Assembly (NCBI GenBank): GCA_017961325.1
Contig: JAGCXM010000030.1
Span: 25,990-89,989, forward strand
DNA from: a bacterium
GTDB taxonomy: Bacteria > UBP6 > UBA1177
Direction: 5' to 3'
DNA length: 64,000 bases
The translations under genes were made by a program, and so were the position numbers. The notes beneath the pieces were generated by a model. It ran no database searches, was not told where the DNA came from, and was given only the letters and a program-made list of their open reading frames with translations. Shown piece by piece: positions 51,281 through 60,018 of this stretch (the stretch's first letter is position 1; each line of letters begins with the position of its first letter).

Positions 51281-54190
51281 ATGAGAAAAAAATTGGCTGT
51301 TTTAATAGTTTTGCTGTTGGTTTTCATTCTCAATGCCGACTTTTTCAGAAACGGTTCGTGGTTTTCAAGAGATTCTAAACTGCAGAAAGGCGAAATAACG
51401 GTTTTTGCCCTGAAAACGGCCGAAACACGCTACCTTGACAAGTCTAAAATCAAGATTTCCGATCTTCTGACATGTGCTTTGAACGCGATTCAGGATTCTC
51501 TTCCCGAAACCCTGATTTCTTATAACAAAGAAAAAAAGGTAATAAATTTGCAGGTTTACAATAAAAAACACGAAATAAAGGTCAAAAGTATGCGCGATGT
51601 CGTTGATATCGCATACGCTCTTCGTTCGGTTTACATTCTGCTTGACAAAGAGTATGTGCCGGAACCTCCGCTCACGAAAGACGACATCGAATACATCGCG
51701 ATAAACGGCATTCTGAAAAAGCTTGATCCGCATTCATACATTTTTACTCCTAAGGATTTTGACGACTTCGAACAGTCTACGGGCGGAAATTTCGGCGGAC
51801 TCGGTATTGTCGTCGGAATGAACGACAACGGTGAAATCACTGTAATTTCACCGATGAAGGGAACTCCTGCGACTAAAGCCGGAATCGAAGCTCACGACGT
51901 CATCGTTCAGATCGACGATGTTTCGGCTGTAAACATGACGCTTGACAAGGCGGTCAGCAAGATGCGCGGCGAGCCTGGCACTCCGATAACGCTGATGATA
52001 AGGCGTGAAGGTGTTCCTGAACTTCTCAAATTCGAGATAACGCGTGCCGTAATCAAAATCACGTCGGTTCTTGCGGCGATGCCTAAACCGGGTATCGGTT
52101 ACATCAACCTTTCGGGCTTTATGGAAAACACCTATTCGACCTTGCTTGAAGAGCTTGACGGACTCAAAAAGAAGGGAATGAAGGCGCTTGTTCTCGATAT
52201 GCGGAACAATTCCGGCGGTCTCCTTTCACAGGCGATATCTATAAGCGATATTTTTCTCGACAAAGGTGTCATCGTTTCGACTGTTGAAGACGATGACGAA
52301 ATTGAAAGCAACAGCGCTAAGAGGAATAAAAACGATATTCTCGACATTCCGATGATCGTGATGATCAACGAAGGTTCCGCTTCGGCGACCGAAATCGTAA
52401 CCGCGGCTCTCAAAAAGAACGGCAGAGCGACGGTTCTGGGACGAAAAAGTTTCGGCAAAGGAAGCGTTCAGACGGTAATAGGCACTCCTGGCGGCGGGGG
52501 AATGAAACTCACTATCGCACAGTATCTAACTCCCGGCAACGTATCGATCCAGTCTGTAGGCATTACGCCTGACATCGAAACCAGAGCCGTTTTCATCCAT
52601 TCCGACAAGATTTCGGTTTTCGATTCGGGAGAAAACATCATCAAGGAAGGTGATCTGGAAGAACACATCGTCAGCAAATATGCGCCGAAAACCGCTGAAA
52701 AACCGCTCACGACAATCCGTTATTTCAAAGAATACAAAGATGTTAAAACGATAATCAAGGAACGCCGCGAACAGAAAGACGAAGAATTCAGAAGCGACGA
52801 GGAAATCGAAATAGCGCTTAAAATCGCCGAGCGGATGACTCAGAAAACGAAGGCTTACGAAAGTTCTCAGCTGATAAAAGAGGAAGAGTGGAAGAAAATT
52901 TTGGATAAACTTCATGAAAACGGCATAAACTGGAAGGAAAAAACTTCGCTTGTTCAGCCTAAAACCGATACTTTGAAGGTTTCGATGCTCAGTAATCCCC
53001 AGCTTAAAGGCGGCGAGACGGCAAAATTCACCTTCAAAGCTGAAATAGACGGCGAAATCGAGAATCTTCTCGGCGTTTTCGAGACCCCGATTGCAAATCT
53101 CAGAAGAATCGAAGTTCCGTTCGGCACGTTCAGCGGTTCGGTCGAACGCACAGTCAATGTGAAACTGCCGGAATCGGTCCAGTGGCAGAAAACCGAGGGA
53201 ACGATGAAGCTTTATCTCAACGAACCTGAAAAGAAAAAAGAGATAAAGACTGAAAAATTTCTTGTCGAAACGATTCCCGTCGAGCAGCCGGAGCTTGAAT
53301 TTTCGCTTGCGGCCGATGATTCGAACGGAAACCGCGACGGGCTTATACAGAGCGGTGAATCGGCCGAGTTCACCCTGAAAATGCGGAACAGAGGCAAAGG
53401 AGCTGTTCTCGAAGGAAAGGCTATGCTGATAAATACCAATGATTCCAAAGAGATATTTATAGAGAACGGTACTCATTCGTTCACTCTTGAACCTGGGAAA
53501 ACCGATGTGGCGAAGTTCACTTTCAAAACGGAAAAACCTGCAAAAGCTGAAGATCTGCTCAAGCAGAAACTTTCGGTTTCGATATACGATTACAAGCTCA
53601 AATACAGTGCGGAGTTCGATATTCCGTTTGAAAAATCGGAAAAATGTCTGTTTGAAAAGAGTGAGTCGACCGTTTCGCTTGAAAACGGAACTCTTCTTTT
53701 CAGCGCCTCTGATCTTTCTTCAAAAATCGGAACTGTGACTGCCGCAGGCAATGTGAAGGTTGCAGGAAAATGCGGGAATGCGTTTCTCCTTGATTCGGGA
53801 ATGTGGGTTCAGAATTCCGATGCCAGACCTGCTTCAGGTAAGACTGATGCGAAAACGGATGAAATTTATCCGGTAAGGATGCCGAAGCTCGTTTTTGACA
53901 GAACGCCTTTGATTACCGACCGGAAAACGACGAAAATAAGTTTTGAAATTGATACGAATGATGTGAAGGATGCTTTCGTTTTTCTCAACAACAAAAAGGT
54001 TTTCTACAAACGCATTGAGAATAAAGGCGGAAGCGAAATCATTCCGGTTGACGTTGAAATGGTCAAAAAATACAACAGGATAAGTGTTGTCGTCACCGGA
54101 TTCGACGCAAAAACGAAGAGTGCTTCAAAGTATGTCACATTCACGAAAGGCGAAGAAAAGCCGAGCGAGGACGACGATTTCGACGAATAG
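51281..54190 (+). CDS. S41-family C-terminal processing protease with long beta-rich extension
   Basis: The ATG at 51281 lies eight bases after AGGAG (51268-51272) and gives a hydrophobic anchor/signal (MRKKLAVLIVLLLVFILNAD). The 969-residue protein has a PDZ domain at about 166-245 (GGLGIVVGMNDNGEITVISP) and an S41 protease domain at about 265-435. Catalytic residues are Ser368 in NEGSASATEIVTAALKKN and Lys393 in GRKSFGKGSVQ. After that come a charged helical region and about 400 residues of beta-sandwich-like sequence, with a CARDB-like piece (DGLIQSGESAEFTLKMRNRG). CtpA-type proteases mostly end near 450 residues. It cleaves envelope proteins, possibly those of the upstream membrane unit. 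Confidence 0.9.
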   Translation: MRKKLAVLIVLLLVFILNADFFRNGSWFSRDSKLQKGEITVFALKTAETRYLDKSKIKISDLLTCALNAIQDSLPETLISYNKEKKVINLQVYNKKHEIKVKSMRDVVDIAYALRSVYILLDKEYVPEPPLTKDDIEYIAINGILKKLDPHSYIFTPKDFDDFEQSTGGNFGGLGIVVGMNDNGEITVISPMKGTPATKAGIEAHDVIVQIDDVSAVNMTLDKAVSKMRGEPGTPITLMIRREGVPELLKFEITRAVIKITSVLAAMPKPGIGYINLSGFMENTYSTLLEELDGLKKKGMKALVLDMRNNSGGLLSQAISISDIFLDKGVIVSTVEDDDEIESNSAKRNKNDILDIPMIVMINEGSASATEIVTAALKKNGRATVLGRKSFGKGSVQTVIGTPGGGGMKLTIAQYLTPGNVSIQSVGITPDIETRAVFIHSDKISVFDSGENIIKEGDLEEHIVSKYAPKTAEKPLTTIRYFKEYKDVKTIIKERREQKDEEFRSDEEIEIALKIAERMTQKTKAYESSQLIKEEEWKKILDKLHENGINWKEKTSLVQPKTDTLKVSMLSNPQLKGGETAKFTFKAEIDGEIENLLGVFETPIANLRRIEVPFGTFSGSVERTVNVKLPESVQWQKTEGTMKLYLNEPEKKKEIKTEKFLVETIPVEQPELEFSLAADDSNGNRDGLIQSGESAEFTLKMRNRGKGAVLEGKAMLINTNDSKEIFIENGTHSFTLEPGKTDVAKFTFKTEKPAKAEDLLKQKLSVSIYDYKLKYSAEFDIPFEKSEKCLFEKSESTVSLENGTLLFSASDLSSKIGTVTAAGNVKVAGKCGNAFLLDSGMWVQNSDARPASGKTDAKTDEIYPVRMPKLVFDRTPLITDRKTTKISFEIDTNDVKDAFVFLNNKKVFYKRIENKGGSEIIPVDVEMVKKYNRISVVVTGFDAKTKSASKYVTFTKGEEKPSEDDDFDE

Positions 54191-54225
54191 CTGAACTTGT
54201 TCATATCAGATTTTCGGGAGAGATT

Positions 54226-55686
54226 ATGAAAATTCCGGCAGGAAAAACAGCCGATTCAAGGGCTTTTGACAAAAGTGCTGCGGAGGCGGGCATCCCGTCT
54301 TTGATTTTGATGGAAAATGCCGCTTTTTCCGTTTATGAAGAGGTGAAAAAAGTCGTGTCAGAGCATAAATTTGCAAAAACCGTCGTTTTTACTGGTAACG
54401 GAGGCAACGGCGGCGACGGTTTTGCGCTGCTTCGCATGCTGAGAGACAGAATGCCCGGAATGCCCCTTTTCTTAGTGGTTGCGGCTGAATTTAAGGAGGC
54501 TAACAAAATTCCGGAAAATTCAGCTTGGCAGAATCGGATGATGATGCCTGAAAATGTTCAAGTTATTGATTTTAATGATATTTGTGGAGAAGTTCTTTTC
54601 GTTGACGCGATGCTCGGAACAGGTCTGAGGAGCGAAATTTCGGGCAGAATCAAAGATGCTGTTGCTTTCATAAATTCATACCCGCAGGATAGAAAATTCG
54701 TCATTTCAATCGATGTTCCGACAGGGCTAGACTGTGATACCGGTGAAATTCTTGGCGAAGCGGTAAAAGCCGACCTCACCGTGACGATGGGAATTTACAA
54801 GACCGGTCTTTTTGCCGGAAGAGGCGCTGAAAGGGCGGGAAAAATTATTCTGGGGCATATTTCGGCCGTTCAGGACAACAAACGTGATTCCGGATATTTT
54901 GTTGAAGAAAATCCGCAAGTTACGAATGTAGAAACTCCGATTGACGGTTTTAAGAACAAAAACGGACATCTGCTTGTCGTGGGCGGAGAAATCGAAATGC
55001 TCGGGGCTACGATAATTTCGGCGAAATCTTTTCTTGCGTGCGGCGGCGGACTTGTGACTGCTGCTTTCCAAAAGGATTTCCTTCCGTTCATCGCTGGAAA
55101 AATGCCGGGACTGATGCTTGTCGGAAATGAGAAAATCGCAGATGAAATCAATAAATTTTCATCAGTCGTGATAGGTCCTGGACTCAGCGAAATTCCGTTT
55201 GATTTTTCAATTTTCAAAGATTATGAAGGAACGGTAGTCGTTGATGCCGGTATGTTCGATATTCTTAAAGAAAATGAACACTTACTTGATTTTTTCAAAG
55301 ATTTGAATGTTGTTTTTACGCCGCATCAGGGTGAAATCAGGCGTTTTCTTAATGCTGATAAAAACGAGCCATGGATAAGCCTTGTCGAAAGGTTTCCGCT
55401 TGAAAAGAATCACATTCTCGTTGCGAAAAGCCATGCAACTTTTGTCAGAAATACCGAAAAAACCGTAATTGTTCCTGCAGGCGCCAGGGCTTTGGCTTTC
55501 GGAGGAAGCGGAGACGCACTGACGGGAATAATCGCCAAAGAAACGGCTCTTCACGGACTTTTTGAAGGTGCGCTTAACGCCGTAATCAGACACAGGGCTG
55601 CGGGAATCGAACTCGAAAAGCGCTACTCGGCGGCAATGCACGATATTGAAAAACTTGTTGAAATGATCGGAGTTACAGAGAGATAA
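54226..55686 (+). CDS. nnr: Bifunctional NAD(P)H-hydrate epimerase/dehydratase
   Basis: The 486-residue enzyme repairs hydrated NADH and NADPH. The N-terminal epimerase (YjeF_N) shows ENAAF, TGNGGNGGDGFALLRML and FVDAMLGTGLRSE. The C-terminal ADP/ATP-dependent dehydratase (from about residue 240) shows GHLLVVGGEIEMLGATIISA, VIGPGL, FTPHQGEIRRFL and AFGGSGDALTGIIA with the catalytic Asp. Both halves look intact and the length is standard. The start follows GGGAGAG. The tsaE gene begins directly after its stop; this nnr-tsaE pairing is common across bacteria. Confidence 0.95.
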   Translation: MKIPAGKTADSRAFDKSAAEAGIPSLILMENAAFSVYEEVKKVVSEHKFAKTVVFTGNGGNGGDGFALLRMLRDRMPGMPLFLVVAAEFKEANKIPENSAWQNRMMMPENVQVIDFNDICGEVLFVDAMLGTGLRSEISGRIKDAVAFINSYPQDRKFVISIDVPTGLDCDTGEILGEAVKADLTVTMGIYKTGLFAGRGAERAGKIILGHISAVQDNKRDSGYFVEENPQVTNVETPIDGFKNKNGHLLVVGGEIEMLGATIISAKSFLACGGGLVTAAFQKDFLPFIAGKMPGLMLVGNEKIADEINKFSSVVIGPGLSEIPFDFSIFKDYEGTVVVDAGMFDILKENEHLLDFFKDLNVVFTPHQGEIRRFLNADKNEPWISLVERFPLEKNHILVAKSHATFVRNTEKTVIVPAGARALAFGGSGDALTGIIAKETALHGLFEGALNAVIRHRAAGIELEKRYSAAMHDIEKLVEMIGVTER

Positions 55687-56133
55687 ATGTTTGAAAAGAC
55701 AGAAACTTTTTTTGTGAAAAGCGAAGCTGAAACGGTGGCTCTCGCAGAAAATCTGGCCTCTGAGCTGCGCGGCGGAGAGCTCATAGTTTTTGAAGGTGAT
55801 CTCGGTGCCGGAAAAACTTTCTTTACAGGAGCCTTGTGCGAGGCAATGGGCGTAGACAGAAAGAAAATCGCAAGTCCTACTTTTGTTATAATGAAAAAAT
55901 ATTCAGGAAAATTCGATATTTACCATTGGGATTTTTACAGAGTTTCAACAGTGGACGAGCTTTACATCGCCGATTTTCCCGAATATCTGAAGGCTGAAAA
56001 CTCGATTACTGTAGTGGAGTGGGCGGATATGTTCAGGGAGTGCTGGGAAGCGCACCGTCCTATCATAAAAATAGCAATCAATTTCGGTAAAGGTGAGAAT
56101 GAACGGAATTTCACGATCGGAAGAATCGGCTGA
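55687..56133 (+). CDS. tsaE: tRNA threonylcarbamoyladenosine biosynthesis ATPase TsaE
   Basis: The 148-residue P-loop protein has the Walker A segment GDLGAGKTFF (residues 37-46), the switch piece SPTFVIMKKY, the HWDFYRV motif and VVEWAD near the C-terminus. It works with TsaB and TsaD to make the t6A37 modification of tRNAs that read ANN codons. The ATG follows the nnr stop without a gap. The length is typical. The next gene starts 35 bases before this stop, so the group is co-transcribed. Confidence 0.95.
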   Translation: MFEKTETFFVKSEAETVALAENLASELRGGELIVFEGDLGAGKTFFTGALCEAMGVDRKKIASPTFVIMKKYSGKFDIYHWDFYRVSTVDELYIADFPEYLKAENSITVVEWADMFRECWEAHRPIIKIAINFGKGENERNFTIGRIG

Positions 56134-57073
56134 AAAACTTGAAGAAAACCTTTGCTCAATGCGTAAAAAGCCTGAAATGGCGAGAGCAAAGAGGCCTGAT
56201 ACGGTGTTGAAGCCGGAGCATCCTGAAGAAGCGGCAAGTGAACAACCCGGGCTGACAAAAAAGGAACAAGCTCTTGAATTCATTAAAAAAACTGTGGATG
56301 AGGCAAAAAGCGGGATTTCGATTGCTGATGCTTTTAAAGCGATTCTGAAAAGCGGGAAACTTTTCTTCTTTTCCATTGGCGTGATTCTGATAATGCTTCT
56401 TGTTTCGATTTTTATTTATCATCAGATTTCGTCTTTCGTCACGATAAGAACGCTTGATTTTTTTGAGATCGCTCCTGCTGCCGACAATCTTTTTTCACAA
56501 ATATACCATGCTTTGAAGGTCTGCGGAGCTTTTCTTTTCAAAATTGTTGTCGGAATACTTCTGTTTTATCTCTCTTTTGTTGTTTCATATGCACTTGTTT
56601 CGCCGCTTTATTCGTTTATTTCGATTATTGCGGAAGATGTTTATTTCGGGAAACCGAAAGATGATGCCGAACTTTCGATTCCCGGAGTAATTGAGGACGT
56701 AAAGCAGGCTTTGAAGATAAGTGCGGTAGTTTTTGCACTCGGAATTCTGGCTTTTTTTATCGGTTTTATTCCGGTTTTTGGGCAAATAGCTGCTTTTGTT
56801 CTCTGTTTTTTTATGAATGCGTTTATGATTTTCGATTTTGTTACCTCAAGGAGGCGCTGGAGCCTTGTTCAGAAGGCAAAATGGATTGTTGTGAATCCGG
56901 CAGTCACTGTTAAAACGGCTCTGCTGCCGTCTGTTGTATCGTGCATTCCCGTCGTGAATACAATACTTACTGCGTTTATGTTTCCTCTTTTCGTTGTTCA
57001 TGCAACGATGAATTTCGCATTTGAGGAAGCAAAAAAATCTGCCGGAACCAGCGGAGAAAAAGTTGAAGGCTGA
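56099..57073 (+). CDS. EI24/CysZ-like membrane protein
   Basis: The ATG at 56099, right after AAAGGTGAG, is preferred to GTG 56093. The 324-residue protein has a charged N-terminus of about 75 residues and then an EI24-type domain with several hydrophobic helices (FFFSIGVILIMLLVSIFIYH, ILLFYLSFVVSYALVSPLYS, SAVVFALGILAFFIGFIPVF, IAAFVLCFFMNAFMIFDFVT). The SPLYSFI and FDFVTSRRRWS pieces, together with VKTALLPSVVSCIPVVNTIL, fit the family (PF07264). CysZ members transport sulfate; others have no known role. A CysN-like GTPase lies 1.3 kb away, but the genes converge, so I make no functional link. Confidence 0.8.
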   Translation: MNGISRSEESAEKLEENLCSMRKKPEMARAKRPDTVLKPEHPEEAASEQPGLTKKEQALEFIKKTVDEAKSGISIADAFKAILKSGKLFFFSIGVILIMLLVSIFIYHQISSFVTIRTLDFFEIAPAADNLFSQIYHALKVCGAFLFKIVVGILLFYLSFVVSYALVSPLYSFISIIAEDVYFGKPKDDAELSIPGVIEDVKQALKISAVVFALGILAFFIGFIPVFGQIAAFVLCFFMNAFMIFDFVTSRRRWSLVQKAKWIVVNPAVTVKTALLPSVVSCIPVVNTILTAFMFPLFVVHATMNFAFEEAKKSAGTSGEKVEG

Positions 57074-58361
57074 AAGTTTTATAGGTTTGCGTTATCTCTG
57101 GAATTCGCGCAGGACACGCTTTCTGAGCGTAATAACTTTGATATGCATTTCGGGAATTGCGATAGGTGTTGCCGCTCTTATTGCGGTGCAGTCGATAATG
57201 GACGGGCTTCAGAACAAGATGCGTGCTACGGTTCTTGGTGCAAAAACCCATGCGCTTGTCACGACCGAAAGCGGAAAACTTGAAGAATTCGAGAAAAAAA
57301 TGGAAAAACTTTCCGGGAATCCTGAAGTTGCCGGAGTAACGCCCGTTATTTCCAGAGATGCCATAGTTTCGGTGAGTGACGAACTCAACGGAGTCGTAGT
57401 TAACGGTATAGACCCTGCGACTGTCGGAAACGCCATGCTTTTTCCTAATCAAATTACAAAAGGCTCGGTGAACTGTCTCGTCAATCCTGTCTTATGCCCT
57501 GAAATTGTCGAAAAACACAGGTCTTTTCAGGAATTTACAAGCAAAAAACCGAGCGAAATGAAGGAAGAAAACTTCCCTGGAATAGCAATCGGAGTAGAAC
57601 TTGCGAAGTATTACGGCATCGATATCGGAGACAAAGTAAAGATAATTTCTCCGACAGGTGAAATGAGCGTTGCCGGACCTAAGACGCAGATAAAAACATT
57701 TCAGGTCGCTGCGGTATTTTTCAGTTCGCTTTATGAATACGATTTCAACTATGTCTACATTACGCTTGATACAGCACGGAACTTCTTTTCAACGGGTGAA
57801 AGTGTCGATTATCTGGGAGTAAAACTCAAAGATATGAACCGGATTGACGAGGCGGAAAAGGCTATAGTCTCTGATCTTGGCGGTGAAACGGTTGTCAAAA
57901 ACTGGCGTGATATGAACAAGCCTCTTTTTTCGGCACTCGAAATGGAAAAAATAGTGTGGTTTCTTATCATCGGATTTATCGCGCTAGTTGCTTCGTTCAA
58001 CATCGTTTCGGCACTCATCATGCTTGTCATGGGGAAAAAGGAAGAGATAGGTATTCTCCGCGCCGCAGGTTATCCGGCAAAATCGGTAATGAAGATTTTT
58101 ATGCTTGATGGCATTATAATCGGCTTTTTCGGCACTTTTCTGGGGGCTGTTGCCGGAACAATCATCTGTCTCGTTATCAGCGACATGCCGGTAAGAGTCG
58201 CTCAGGATGTCTACTATATCGAAAAAATTCCTGTAGATATGTCGCCCCTGACTTTTATTCTGGCAATATTCGGTTCTTTGGTTTTGACCGTAATAGCAGC
58301 GGTTTACCCCGGAAGAAAAGCGGCAAAACTGAGTCCTGCCGAGGCTTTGAGGGAAGAGTAA
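57063..58361 (+). CDS. LolC/LolE-type lipoprotein-releasing permease
   Basis: TTG 57063, six bases after GGAG (57053-57056), gives the family-standard beginning MKAESFIGLRYLWNSRRTRF. The 432-residue protein has an N-terminal helix (about 17-40), a large periplasmic domain (about 45-300) and three C-terminal helices (VWFLIIGFIALVASFNIVSA, IIIGFFGTFLGAVAGTIICL, LTFILAIFGSLVLTVIAAVY). The ending YPGRKAAKLSPAEALREE is characteristic. It would extract lipoproteins from the inner membrane with LolD. No lolD lies beside it; the LolD-like ATPase at 36952 is coupled to a different permease. The start overlaps the previous gene by 11 bases. The lone TTG start fits coupled translation. Confidence 0.9.
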   Translation: MKAESFIGLRYLWNSRRTRFLSVITLICISGIAIGVAALIAVQSIMDGLQNKMRATVLGAKTHALVTTESGKLEEFEKKMEKLSGNPEVAGVTPVISRDAIVSVSDELNGVVVNGIDPATVGNAMLFPNQITKGSVNCLVNPVLCPEIVEKHRSFQEFTSKKPSEMKEENFPGIAIGVELAKYYGIDIGDKVKIISPTGEMSVAGPKTQIKTFQVAAVFFSSLYEYDFNYVYITLDTARNFFSTGESVDYLGVKLKDMNRIDEAEKAIVSDLGGETVVKNWRDMNKPLFSALEMEKIVWFLIIGFIALVASFNIVSALIMLVMGKKEEIGILRAAGYPAKSVMKIFMLDGIIIGFFGTFLGAVAGTIICLVISDMPVRVAQDVYYIEKIPVDMSPLTFILAIFGSLVLTVIAAVYPGRKAAKLSPAEALREE

Positions 58362-58373
58362 TCTCAAGATATT

Positions 58374-58389
58374 GATATACCGGTATATC
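58374..58389. other. Perfect 16-bp palindrome between convergent genes
   Basis: The sequence GATATACCGGTATATC is self-complementary and occupies the middle of the 34-bp gap between the permease and the CysN-like gene. No T-run flanks it, so it does not look like a terminator. It could be a protein-binding site or a short cruciform. Confidence 0.5.
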
Positions 58390-58395
58390 GAATAA

Positions 58396-59997
58396 TTATA
58401 AAGAAAGAATTCCTGTTTCCCTGAGTTTTGCAACTGCAGCCTCGACAGAGCTGCTTTTTATCTCTAAAAGGTGCATGCTGCCTAAGGATGGAGCATTTTC
58501 GGCATTTTCTGAATCGTTGTCCCCTGATTTAATGAGGATCAGCATTCCTGACTTCAGCAATCCTCTGATTTCATGATGGTTTTCTGATATGCAGAGATCC
58601 GGGAAATAACAGACGAAAGCTCCTAGTGCGAAGAGGCTTTTTTCGAGTTCTGCCGCGAAGAGTTCATTCGGAACAAGAATGACGGCGGCTTTGTGCCCGA
58701 ATCTTTTTTCTCTTTCCTCAGCGGTAACTTCTTTGACGGAAGCCGCATCATACAAGGGTTCTAGGATGATTCCGCCGCCTCTGATTTCGTAGTCGCCGAC
58801 TATTACGAATCTTCCGGTTTCCTGATTTTCATTGATAAGGTCGAACGCAAGCGGTTTTCCGGCTTCAAAGATGCATTCCGCCGCCTCGAATTTTCCTACT
58901 TTAGAGCCCGTTTTGCTTGCCAGAGAGGAAGTGTCGAGAAGTTTCGTCACTTCTATAAGTTTCAGCGTGGTTCTCGCAGTTCCTATCTTGATGAAATAAG
59001 AGCGGTTCGGACTCAGAGGATCATTCCCGAGCCAGAAAACGGCGGCTTTGAACCGTGTTGCGCTTTGCGGAGCTGTTTCACCTGTTTTGGAAATGAGTTC
59101 CCCGCGTGTCGCATAAATCTGTTCCGTCAGGGTGAAACCTGTCGCAAACCCTGCTTCGACCGAGGTTTTGTGAGGTGTGTTAAACGATTCTATTGACAGA
59201 ATTCTGCTTTTTTTGCCGGACGGATTGAAAAGTATCTCGTCGCCTTCTCTTAAGGTGCCGCTATTCACGGTTCCGGCATAAATCCTGCGGTTATCGCCCA
59301 TTTCGGTAAATCTGTAGACGTCCTGCAGAAACATTCTGAAAGGTTGTTTCGCGCTGTGTTCCTTGGCTTTGAAAATATCCAGAAATTCATAAAGCGTTCT
59401 GCCGTTATACCATGGTGTAAGGGGACTTTGCGAACTTATGTTTACTCCGTTTGTTCCGCTTACAGGAACGAAACCGAGCGGTTTTATACCGATTTCGGAA
59501 AGAAATCCGGTGTATTCATCTTTTATTCCGTTGAAAATTTCTTCGGAATAGCCGACGAGGTCCATTTTGTTGACTAAAACGACGATCTGTTTTATCCCGA
59601 GAATCGAAAGCATATAGCCGTGACGCCTCGAATTTTCGCGGACTCCTTCGTCTGCCGCAATGACGAGAACGGCCGCTTCAGCCCTGCTTGCGCCGGTCAC
59701 CATGTTTTTCAGAAATTCGATGTGTCCCGGTGCGTCGATTATGACGAAATCGCGCTTTTTCGTGCTGAAAAACACACGCGCCGTATCTATGGTGATTCCC
59801 TGAGACTGTTCGTCTTTGAGTGCATCGATGAGAAAGGCGTATTCAAAAGGGCGTGAATTCGTTTTGCAGTAGTTTTTTACCGCTTCGAGCTTTCCTTCCG
59901 GAAGGCTTTCCGTTTCGCTGAGAAGTCTGCCTATTATCGTGCTTTTTCCGTGATCAACGTGACCTGCGAAAACTATCGGAAATTTTTCTGTCTGCAT
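58396..59997 (-). CDS. cysN: CysN-like sulfate adenylyltransferase GTPase with degenerate APS-kinase tail
   Basis: The 533-residue protein has a translation-factor-type GTPase domain: G1 [10 protein letters not shown], switch region [13 protein letters not shown]3 DAPGH and G4 NKMD. Two beta-barrel domains follow, up to about residue 420. CysN is the regulatory subunit of ATP sulfurylase. After [14 protein letters not shown], where CysN-CysC fusions have the kinase P-loop GLSGAGKST, the P-loop is missing and only a short remnant ([20 protein letters not shown]) remains. No cysD, cysC or cysH is in the window. It may be a repurposed GTPase. No good ribosome site is seen before the ATG. Confidence 0.75.
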   Translation of the reverse strand: MQTEKFPIVFAGHVDHGKSTIIGRLLSETESLPEGKLEAVKNYCKTNSRPFEYAFLIDALKDEQSQGITIDTARVFFSTKKRDFVIIDAPGHIEFLKNMVTGASRAEAAVLVIAADEGVRENSRRHGYMLSILGIKQIVVLVNKMDLVGYSEEIFNGIKDEYTGFLSEIGIKPLGFVPVSGTNGVNISSQSPLTPWYNGRTLYEFLDIFKAKEHSAKQPFRMFLQDVYRFTEMGDNRRIYAGTVNSGTLREGDEILFNPSGKKSRILSIESFNTPHKTSVEAGFATGFTLTEQIYATRGELISKTGETAPQSATRFKAAVFWLGNDPLSPNRSYFIKIGTARTTLKLIEVTKLLDTSSLASKTGSKVGKFEAAECIFEAGKPLAFDLINENQETGRFVIVGDYEIRGGGIILEPLYDAASVKEVTAEEREKRFGHKAAVILVPNELFAAELEKSLFALGAFVCYFPDLCISENHHEIRGLLKSGMLILIKSGDNDSENAENAPSLGSMHLLEIKSSSVEAAVAKLRETGILSL

Positions 59998-60018
59998 TAT
60001 TTTTTACTGAATATTCGG

